From Rhizobiaceae bacterium (lineage in GTDB: Bacteria; Pseudomonadota; Alphaproteobacteria; Rhizobiales; Rhizobiaceae), in the NCBI GenBank assembly GCA_028865845.1, contig JAGWJK010000070.1, forward strand, positions 1-10,815: a DNA stretch of 10,815 nt, read 5' to 3'. Below, piece after piece: positions 5,960-10,815 of the stretch (the stretch's first letter is position 1; every line of letters starts with the position of its first letter). Below the pieces are notes generated by a model. The model had not been told where the DNA came from, did no database searches, and saw only the letters and a program-made list of their open reading frames with translations. Both the position numbers and the translations under genes were made by a program.

Positions 5960-6009
5960 TCAGCCTCGCCGGCACTCATGTTCTCCAGCTGATTGAGGGC
6001 TCGTCTGGA

Positions 6010-7197
6010 CTAAGCCTCAAGCTGCCGCTTGATGCACTCCCGCACGGTTCGCGTCAGGACGAGGGCTTTGGGATCGACGCCACCAGGATATTGCATGGGC
6101 ATCGGGATGTAGCCGAAGCCGATCTCGTGGAATGGATCGGCAAATCCGATCGCACCACCAGCACCGTCGTGCCCGAACGCGAGGTAGCTCCCGTAATCTG
6201 CACGCGGCTGCGACTTCGCAAACACAACGCCGAAGCACATGTCGACATCAAGGACCCGATCATGGCCCCAGGCCTGCTGCTGCGTGACTTTAAGGACGGT
6301 GGCCTCGTCGAGGAAGCGCGGCCCGGCTACGTCGCCTATTGCAGCTGCATAGACCTTCGCCAAACCGCGGGCGGATCCCACACCGCCGATCGCGGCAGGC
6401 CCGGCAGCTCGAACTTCCCGCAGATTCGGAGAAAACTGCCCGGCCAAAAGACTGTGAGAATTACCGAGCGTGTTCGACGCCAGATCCCCGAGTGTGTCGC
6501 TGCTGACACGACCGCGATAGGATTCCGCCTGCTGGGCGATTGTCGGCCGCATCGGCGACAGTTCCCGATACCGATGCTCTTGTGCCTCAGGAAAACCGAG
6601 GTAGAAATCGACTTGCCGGGGAGCCCTGATCTCCTCCTCGTAAATCTCCCGGAGCTCCCGGCCAGTCACCCGGCGCACAATTTCCTCCATGAATACCCCG
6701 ATGGTAATCGCATGATATCCGAACATGCTTCCGGGGTGCCATTGCGGAACAGTTCGCGCCAATTTGGCCGCTGCCTTCGAAGATTCGAGTATTTCATGCT
6801 GCTCGAACGTGGTTCCCGTTCCCAGCAGCCCAGCCTGATGCGATAGCAGCTGGCGAACCGTAATCGCTGTCTTCCCGCCGTAGCCGAAATCCTCCCAATA
6901 ATGCGCGACAGGCTTGTCCAGATCCAGGAGCCCTCTCTGGATCAGCAAAGCAATCACAAGGGCGCCGATCCCCTTCGATACCGAAAAAACGCCGGTGACC
7001 CCCTGCTCGTCTGAGCCCGATCCGTTATCGCCGAAGAGATCGACGACCAATTCGTTTTTCCAGTACACTGCGAGCTGGGCGCTGTACCCCTCGTCCTGGA
7101 GAAGGAAGGCGTCCAACTGGCGACGCACGGCTTCAAAACCTTGTCCGACAGTTCCAAGCGCCCTGCGGTCGCTGTACAGATTGTTCGAAGTGGTCAT
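6010..7197 (-). CDS. Serine hydrolase, beta-lactamase class C / EstB fold
   Basis: A 395-residue member of the serine beta-lactamase-like superfamily (family VIII esterase or class-C-like). The nucleophile motif S-x-x-K is Ser72-Val-Ser-Lys75 in GVFSVSKG. Tyr161 (FGYHAITIG) stands where the Tyr of the second motif is expected, and His343-Asp-Gly (FGHDGAGG) replaces the Lys-Thr-Gly motif, as is common in the esterase branch. QLLSHQAGL (116-124) is a further family landmark. There is no signal peptide, so it is probably cytoplasmic and more likely an esterase or amidase than a resistance enzyme. ATG 7197 follows GGGAG (7204-7208) by 6 nt. The MFS gene lies upstream on the same strand but is separated by 330 bp and a structured element, so cotranscription is doubtful. 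Confidence 0.92.
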   Translation of the reverse strand: MTTSNNLYSDRRALGTVGQGFEAVRRQLDAFLLQDEGYSAQLAVYWKNELVVDLFGDNGSGSDEQGVTGVFSVSKGIGALVIALLIQRGLLDLDKPVAHYWEDFGYGGKTAITVRQLLSHQAGLLGTGTTFEQHEILESSKAAAKLARTVPQWHPGSMFGYHAITIGVFMEEIVRRVTGRELREIYEEEIRAPRQVDFYLGFPEAQEHRYRELSPMRPTIAQQAESYRGRVSSDTLGDLASNTLGNSHSLLAGQFSPNLREVRAAGPAAIGGVGSARGLAKVYAAAIGDVAGPRFLDEATVLKVTQQQAWGHDRVLDVDMCFGVVFAKSQPRADYGSYLAFGHDGAGGAIGFADPFHEIGFGYIPMPMQYPGGVDPKALVLTRTVRECIKRQLEA

Positions 7198-7252
7198 TCC
7201 TATCTCCCTTTGGCCATCGACTTCATCCCAGATTCCATGGGGCGCGGCAAGC

Positions 7253-7343
7253 GTGTGGGATGCGGTCCCGAGCGGCCGAGAACCGAGGAGACGGCATCAA
7301 GGGTTGGCGACCCCCTTTGGCGAGGCCGCCCCGCATCCCACAC
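7253..7343. repeat. Palindromic intergenic element, RIME-like
   Basis: GTGTGGGATGCGG (7253-7265) and CCGCATCCCACAC (7331-7343) are perfectly complementary 13-bp arms. Inside them GCGGCC (7272-7277) pairs with GGCCGC (7324-7329), and AAGGG (7299-7303) can pair with CCCTT (7313-7317), giving a long bulged cruciform or RNA stem. The element lies in the 330-bp gap between two minus-strand genes. Reading frames across it (7200-7502 and 7223-7453) look like the pseudo-peptides often predicted over rhizobial intergenic repeats. Size and palindromic layout resemble Rhizobium-specific intergenic mosaic elements; identity cannot be proved from one copy. The rest of the gap (7344-7527) shows nothing clear. 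Confidence 0.5.
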
Positions 7344-7527
7344 AGTGGTTCGGTCGCCGGGGTCTGACGACTCGCCACTCCTCCCCTTACAAAAGGGAAA
7401 GCTGAATTGACTAATCGACTTGCCTGTCTGAAAAAGTCCGCGCGCTGTGGCAACGAGCCCTCGTGAAGCGATCTTTCCGAGGACCCTCTTCGATATGGTC
7501 ACCGGCAGAGAGCTTCAGCGTTCAAAA

Positions 7528-8820
7528 TCACGCTGGCTGCGGCGATGTCCGACCGTGTTTTCTGACTGCGACAATCAGGAGCGCGGCGATAAAGCATAGC
7601 ACTCCCGATACGAAAAACGCCGGCAGATAGCTTCCGAGCTCAGTTCTGCTGAGCCCCGCACCGTAGGCTGCAGCGGCGGCACCGATCTGATGGCCTGCGA
7701 AAATCCAGCCGAACACGATCGGCGTCTTGTCGCCGCCGAAACGGTCGATGGTGATCTTCAACGTCGGCGGCACGGTCGCAATCCAGTCGAGGCCGTAAAA
7801 GATGGCGAACACTGAGATTCCGAGAATGCTGAAATCCGTCGCGGGAAGGAAGACCAGAGACAGACCGCGCAAGCCGTAGTACCAGAACAGCAGCCAGCGG
7901 CTATCGAACCGGTCCGACAGCCAGCCCGAACCGACGGTTCCAAACAGGTCGAAAATACCCATCATCGCCAGAATGCCGGCGGCTTCGACCGGTACGATCC
8001 CATAGTCGCCGCATAGTGGGATGAAATGAGTCTGGACGAGACCGTTAGTGCTCGCTCCGCAGATGAAGAAGGTGAAGAACAGAGCCCAGAATACCGGCAC
8101 CTCCGCAGCTTCCTTCAACACGACCAGAGGTGTTGCAAGCAGCGCCCATATCGATTCCTTGTGCTTTATAGGCTGCGACGTCTCGTTTGCGGCGTCTCCA
8201 TAGGCTGACAGGCCCACGTCCGCAGGGAAACTGCGCATGAACACGAGGACCAGCAACAGGCAGACCAATACCGCCCCACCCGCGGAAGCGATCGTTACCT
8301 GCCAGCCATAATTCTGCGTGATGCTCGCGAGAAGCGGCAGGAACACCAGCTGTCCCGTTGCATTGCTCGCAGTCAGAAGACCGGTCACGAGACCTCGACG
8401 CGCCACAAACCAGCGCGTGGCGACGGTCGCGCCCAGGACGAGCGCTATAAGCCCAATACCGGCGCCGGTAAAAAGTCCCCAGAAGACGAACAGCTCGGCC
8501 GTCGTCGACATGAAGTATGTCCCGACAAGGCCGGCAAGAATGATCATCAGCGCAATGGCGACCATTCGTCGAACGCCGTAGCGGTTCATCATGGCTGCGG
8601 AGAACGGACCCAGCAGCCCGAAAAGGGCGAGACGTATGCCGAATGCCGACGATACGTCAGATGCCTCCCAGCCGAAATGTTGTTGAAGCGGCAGCGCAAG
8701 AATGCCCGAAATGCTCAGCATCCCCGCGTTCAGGACCGAGACCAGGAAAGTGATCGCCACGATGACCCAGGCGTAGTGGAAACGAGGCGGTGAGACAGTG
8801 TTGGAAGTGGAGTTTGCCAT
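7528..8820 (-). CDS. MFS transporter, 12 predicted helices
   Basis: A 430-residue major facilitator. The hydrophobic segments begin at FHYAWVIVAITFLVSVLNAG and continue in two six-helix halves divided by a polar loop near residues 205-235 (SAYGDAANETSQPIKHKES). Loop 2-3 has MNRYGVRR and loop 8-9 has GWLSDRFDSR, both versions of MFS motif A. The late segment FGWIFAGHQIGAAAAAYGAG is typical of a large MFS branch related to monocarboxylate/OFA-type carriers. It should sit in the inner membrane and move a small, possibly anionic, organic solute by proton coupling; direction and substrate are unknown. ATG 8820 follows GAGAGG (8826-8831) by 5 nt. The serine hydrolase downstream could act on the carried compound, but that is speculative. 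Confidence 0.93.
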   Translation of the reverse strand: MANSTSNTVSPPRFHYAWVIVAITFLVSVLNAGMLSISGILALPLQQHFGWEASDVSSAFGIRLALFGLLGPFSAAMMNRYGVRRMVAIALMIILAGLVGTYFMSTTAELFVFWGLFTGAGIGLIALVLGATVATRWFVARRGLVTGLLTASNATGQLVFLPLLASITQNYGWQVTIASAGGAVLVCLLLVLVFMRSFPADVGLSAYGDAANETSQPIKHKESIWALLATPLVVLKEAAEVPVFWALFFTFFICGASTNGLVQTHFIPLCGDYGIVPVEAAGILAMMGIFDLFGTVGSGWLSDRFDSRWLLFWYYGLRGLSLVFLPATDFSILGISVFAIFYGLDWIATVPPTLKITIDRFGGDKTPIVFGWIFAGHQIGAAAAAYGAGLSRTELGSYLPAFFVSGVLCFIAALLIVAVRKHGRTSPQPA

Positions 8821-8958
8821 GATAGCCTCTCATTGATCTGGCAGTAAGTTGATTTGAAATTAGGCACGCAAAAAGCCGTGCGCTGCAGAGCCCCGCCGCG
8901 CATTCTTTAGTCGCCGATCTCCAGGACCGGCCTCGCTTTAGTCGAGTTGCGCCCGTTT

Positions 8959-8987
8959 GAAGTGCTTTGCCATTGGGTTAGCACTTC
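8959..8987. promoter_or_regulatory. Perfect 8-bp dyad upstream of the MFS gene
   Basis: GAAGTGCT (8959-8966) and AGCACTTC (8980-8987) are perfectly complementary with a 13-bp centre, about 140 bp upstream of the MFS start. It differs from both TetR boxes in the window. It could be a binding site for a regulator encoded elsewhere, or a hairpin. Confidence 0.3.
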
Positions 8988-9130
8988 GAAGCCAGCCGGT
9001 ATTTTATATTTCGGGCTTGCTCTCATCGAGCGGTCGAGGACAGCGAAACGCTGCTCTTACGAATAGTCAAAGCTCCGCCTCTCCAGGAGCGTGCTCCCGG
9101 AAAGCGCAATTCTTAACTGATGGAATGACA

Positions 9131-9155
9131 GGCTCGCTCCCGCGAGAGCGTAGCC
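9131..9155 (-). terminator. Hairpin after the TetR2 gene
   Basis: On the minus strand GGCT-A-CGCTC (9155-9146) pairs with GAGCG-AGCC (9139-9131) around a 6-nt loop with one bulged base, a 9-bp GC-rich stem starting 18 bp past the TetR2 stop. The following TGTCATTCC is only weakly T-rich. Confidence 0.4.
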
Positions 9156-9173
9156 TTCCCTTATTCCCAATAT

Positions 9174-9701
9174 CTATGCGGCAACGGCCTCGCGACCATC
9201 GAGCACTTCCTTTGCAACCGCATCATAAGCGTCGGTCCTGTTCTCGACGGCCGCCATCAGCTGGCCGCCAACCAAAGTCGAAACCAGCACGGACGCCTTA
9301 TCGCGCGGAACGCCATTTGCCTCGAGTTTATCAAACCACATCTTGTAATAGGCCTGGACCTTCATGGACACTTCCGGGGGAAGATCGAAGATTGCCGCGC
9401 CCATCACCACGCAGGGGCATAGCCGATCCTTGGAGTGCACCGGCGCCCCGAACGCCTCCGTCGCAACCTTTATCGGATCCGGCTCCTTTTTAAACATTTC
9501 GTCCAGATATTCCGAAACTCGCGCCGTGTAGCGGTCGATCACGCTTGCGGCGAGCTTCTCTTTCGTCGGAAAGTGGTAGTGAACGGTCGAGCTTTTGACC
9601 CCAACCTCGCTGGCCAGATCCCGGAAACTGAAAGCGCCATATCCGCCCACACGAATGTGACGCTCGGCTGCGTCCAAAAGTGCTGTTGCAACGTCGCTCA
9701 T
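9174..9701 (-). CDS. TetR/AcrR family regulator of the RND pump (TetR2)
   Basis: 175 residues. The helix-turn-helix is at about 24-45 (FSFRDLASEVGVKSSTVHYH), followed by FPTKEKLAASVIDRY. The ligand domain carries RLCPCVVMGAA with Cys95 and Cys97, in the place where related regulators have MCLCGML and where NemR has its reactive cysteine. The frame opens at GTG 9716, but ATG 9701 is preferred: GGAGG (9710-9714) lies 8 nt upstream, while GTG would overlap that site. It diverges from the RND adaptor gene at 10071. Its own promoter is covered by a box related to the two boxes at the adaptor promoter, so it is most likely an autoregulated repressor of the pump. Related boxes upstream of ogt and at 5866 suggest further targets. 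Confidence 0.93.
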   Translation of the reverse strand: MSDVATALLDAAERHIRVGGYGAFSFRDLASEVGVKSSTVHYHFPTKEKLAASVIDRYTARVSEYLDEMFKKEPDPIKVATEAFGAPVHSKDRLCPCVVMGAAIFDLPPEVSMKVQAYYKMWFDKLEANGVPRDKASVLVSTLVGGQLMAAVENRTDAYDAVAKEVLDGREAVAA

Positions 9702-9719
9702 TTTAAAAACCTCCACTGT

Positions 9720-9737
9720 CTATCTGTTGATAGATAG
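9720..9737. promoter_or_regulatory. Operator box over the TetR2 promoter
   Basis: CTATCT (9720-9725) and AGATAG (9732-9737) form a perfect 6-bp dyad around GTTGAT. The part at 9724-9737 matches CTATCGATAGATAG at 12 of 14 positions. It lies 6 bp upstream of the GGAGG ribosome site and covers the -10 and transcription start of TetR2, as expected for autorepression. Confidence 0.65.
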
Positions 9738-9759
9738 CCATTGTTTTTGGTGAATGCAA
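9731..9759 (-). promoter_or_regulatory. Predicted TetR2 promoter
   Basis: On the minus strand TTGCAT (9754-9759) and TATCTA (9731-9736) are 17 bp apart, with the -10 inside the operator box. Initiation near 9724 would give a short leader of about 23 nt. Between 9760 and 9957 I see nothing further. Confidence 0.5.
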
Positions 9760-9957
9760 TCGATTTTGTTCCGACGGCCTGAAAATAGCGACTGGCGTTC
9801 TCTGGGGCAAATTCCAACGGCTCCCGATTGCACCTCCGGCTAGCGTAGTGGTCAACCCTATAAAGCACCCGTATCCGCCAGATACGTCGCCAGACAGGTC
9901 TGTTGTCGAAAACGTTGCGTGATGGGCGGCAAGTCGGAGGTTTTCAAAAATTTCTTT

Positions 9958-9971
9958 CTATCGATAGATAG
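9958..9971. promoter_or_regulatory. CTATCGATAGATAG box 1 at the RND adaptor promoter
   Basis: Exact CTATCGATAGATAG, with similarity to box 2 continuing on the right (GTATTGACG versus TTATCGACG), so 9957-9980 and 10016-10039 are 22/24 identical direct repeats 59 bp apart. It ends 3 bp before the -35 hexamer. Confidence 0.75.
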
Positions 9972-9974
9972 GTA

Positions 9975-10004
9975 TTGACGTCCTCGCATTTCATCCACTA
10001 TGGT
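9975..10004 (+). promoter_or_regulatory. Predicted RND operon promoter
   Basis: TTGACG (9975-9980) and TATGGT (9999-10004) are 18 bp apart. The promoter is bracketed by the two exact boxes, one abutting the -35 and the other a few bases past the transcription start near 10011. A repressor bound at both would exclude polymerase. Confidence 0.55.
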
Positions 10005-10016
10005 CTTCTCATCAAT

Positions 10017-10030
10017 CTATCGATAGATAG
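10017..10030. promoter_or_regulatory. CTATCGATAGATAG box 2 at the RND adaptor promoter
   Basis: Second exact copy of the 14-mer. Its left part with one preceding base pair set, ATCTATCGATAGAT (10015-10028), is a perfect 14-bp palindrome. It lies just after the predicted transcription start and 29 bp before the AGGAGG of the adaptor gene. Confidence 0.75.
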
Positions 10031-10070
10031 TTATCGACGCTGAGATACAGACATCCCACAGGAGGCTTTT

Positions 10071-10815
10071 ATGACGTATGCTGCCGGCTCCACTGAAATC
10101 GACAGAGGCGACGCGAATGCTACTGCAAGACATGGGATCAGGTCGTGGACCGTCTCCATGCTTGCAATAGCCGCGGTCGGTGGCGGCATCGTTGCCGGGC
10201 CTCAGTTTTTCGCGGAGCCGACCCAGGCGGCGTTCGCGCCGCCGCCGGCGGCAGTATCGGTAAGCGCTCCTGTGCAGCGTGATATCAACAAGCGTCTAAC
10301 CGTGCTTGGCCAGTTCTCAGCCATTCAACAAGTCGATTTGCGCGCTCAGGTGGGCGGCACCTTGACGAAGATCACCTTCAAGGACGGAGACATAGTTCAT
10401 AAAGGCGACGTCCTTTTTCAGATCGATCCCACCCCTTACGAAATCAAATTCAGTGAAGCCAATGCAGCGCTGACAAGTGCGCATACCCGGCTCGACCTTG
10501 CAAACATCGAGACTGCCCGCGCCAACGCTCTCCAGAAGAACGGCGGCGGGACGACGCAAAACGCTGACGAAAAGGCCGCCGAACAGCGGGCAGCCCAGGC
10601 GGCCGTGGCTGCCGCCGAAGCTGACGTTCGCGATGCGCAATTCGATCTCGACCGGACGAAGATTGTCGCACCGTTTACAGGCCGAATTGGATCTCACCAG
10701 GTATCCGAAGGCAACCTGATCGCGGGCAGCCGCGCGGCCACAAGCCCGACGACGCTGCTTGCGACCATCGTCTCCACCGACTCCCTTTATCTGAACTTCG
10801 ACATGAGCGAGAGGG
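10071..10815 (+). CDS. RND efflux periplasmic adaptor (membrane fusion protein), partial
   Basis: 248 codons are visible; the 3' end is cut by the window edge (the family is usually near 380-420 residues). An N-terminal hydrophobic helix (about 27-46, WTVSMLAIAAVGGGIVAG) anchors it; there is no lipobox cysteine. The barrel-sandwich begins at LGQFSAIQQVDLRAQVGGTL (79-98), with KDGDIVHKGDVLFQIDP, then an alanine-rich coiled hairpin (about 124-195). The second lipoyl half follows (DRTKIVAPFTGRIGSHQVSEGNLI), then the start of the beta-barrel (STDSLYLNFDMSE). This is the AcrA/MexE pattern. It bridges an inner-membrane RND pump and an outer-membrane channel for drug or toxicant export. ATG 10071 follows AGGAGG (10060-10065) by 5 nt. 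It is probably repressed by TetR2 and followed by the RND pump gene outside the window. Confidence 0.95.
   Translation, partial: MTYAAGSTEIDRGDANATARHGIRSWTVSMLAIAAVGGGIVAGPQFFAEPTQAAFAPPPAAVSVSAPVQRDINKRLTVLGQFSAIQQVDLRAQVGGTLTKITFKDGDIVHKGDVLFQIDPTPYEIKFSEANAALTSAHTRLDLANIETARANALQKNGGGTTQNADEKAAEQRAAQAAVAAAEADVRDAQFDLDRTKIVAPFTGRIGSHQVSEGNLIAGSRAATSPTTLLATIVSTDSLYLNFDMSER

Larger units (their letters stand above)
8821..9173. other. Intergenic region between MFS and TetR2 genes
   Basis: 353 bp with no supported gene; the long plus-strand frame 8957-9493 is antisense to TetR2 for its later half and lacks any family signal. It holds the MFS ribosome site, two CTTTAGTCG direct repeats (8905 and 8936, 31 bp apart), the dyad at 8959-8987 and the hairpin after TetR2 at 9131-9155. 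I could not place a convincing MFS promoter. Confidence 0.55.

Noticed and set aside
7200..7502. 100- and 76-codon minus frames between the MFS and hydrolase genes
   Set aside because: They are laid across the palindromic element and read like translated repeat sequence; no ribosome site supports them.
8863..8880. GCACG...CGTGC arms with an A/T run, considered as a terminator
   Set aside because: The A/T run is in the loop rather than after the stem, so it cannot act as an intrinsic terminator.
8957..9493. 178-codon plus-strand frame
   Set aside because: Half is antisense to TetR2, the product is rich in Arg/Pro/Ser with no motif, and there is no promoter or ribosome site.
10317..10719. Frames on both strands within the RND adaptor gene
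   Set aside because: The adaptor reading frame is unambiguous and open to the window edge; the others are shadows of it.
1..10815. CRISPR arrays, tRNA/rRNA genes, insertion sequences, toxin-antitoxin or phage-defence genes
   Set aside because: I found no regularly spaced repeats, cloverleaf-like sequence, transposase motif or defence-domain protein on either strand.

Overview
The window looks like chromosomal or large-replicon DNA from an alphaproteobacterium, most likely a Rhizobiales member of the Rhizobium/Agrobacterium/Mesorhizobium type. This rests on GC-rich codon use, dense TetR/HxlR regulators paired with oxidoreductases and efflux genes, AGGAGG-type ribosome sites, and a palindromic intergenic element resembling rhizobial mosaic repeats. 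No species is claimed. I see no rRNA, tRNA, CRISPR array, transposase or phage gene.

Layout. (1) 96-1760: a TetR regulator (minus) diverges from a classical SDR oxidoreductase (plus). The intergenic region holds two near-identical 20-bp dyads, each covering one of two overlapping divergent promoters, and an intrinsic terminator follows the SDR gene. (2) 1838-5529, all minus: a PA0069-type radical SAM protein, an O6-alkylguanine-DNA alkyltransferase (ogt), an HxlR regulator and an AlkA-like 3-methyladenine glycosylase. This forms a small DNA-alkylation-repair neighbourhood. The glycosylase seems to follow a 14-codon leader ORF that overlaps its start by ATGA. (3) 5530-6009: no convincing protein gene, but a promoter, operator box and minus-strand intrinsic terminator that together outline a possible ~166-nt RNA. 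(4) 6010-8820, minus: a beta-lactamase-fold serine hydrolase and a 12-helix MFS transporter, separated by a structured repeat-like element. (5) 9174-10815: a second TetR regulator (minus) diverges from an RND-pump periplasmic adaptor (plus) that runs off the right edge. The pump's inner-membrane gene presumably lies beyond the window.

The main observation is a shared 14-bp operator-like box, CTATCGATAGATAG. It occurs twice exactly at the RND-adaptor promoter and once in degenerate form over the second TetR's own promoter. It also occurs, with one mismatch each, over the -10 region of a promoter upstream of ogt and of the promoter for the putative small RNA. At the three minus-strand promoters the -10 hexamer lies inside or across the edge of the box. 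The simplest reading is that the second TetR repressor, which carries a Cys-Pro-Cys in its ligand domain, controls a dispersed local regulon joining toxicant efflux, DNA alkylation repair and a non-coding RNA. The boxes are seen directly; the regulon is inference.
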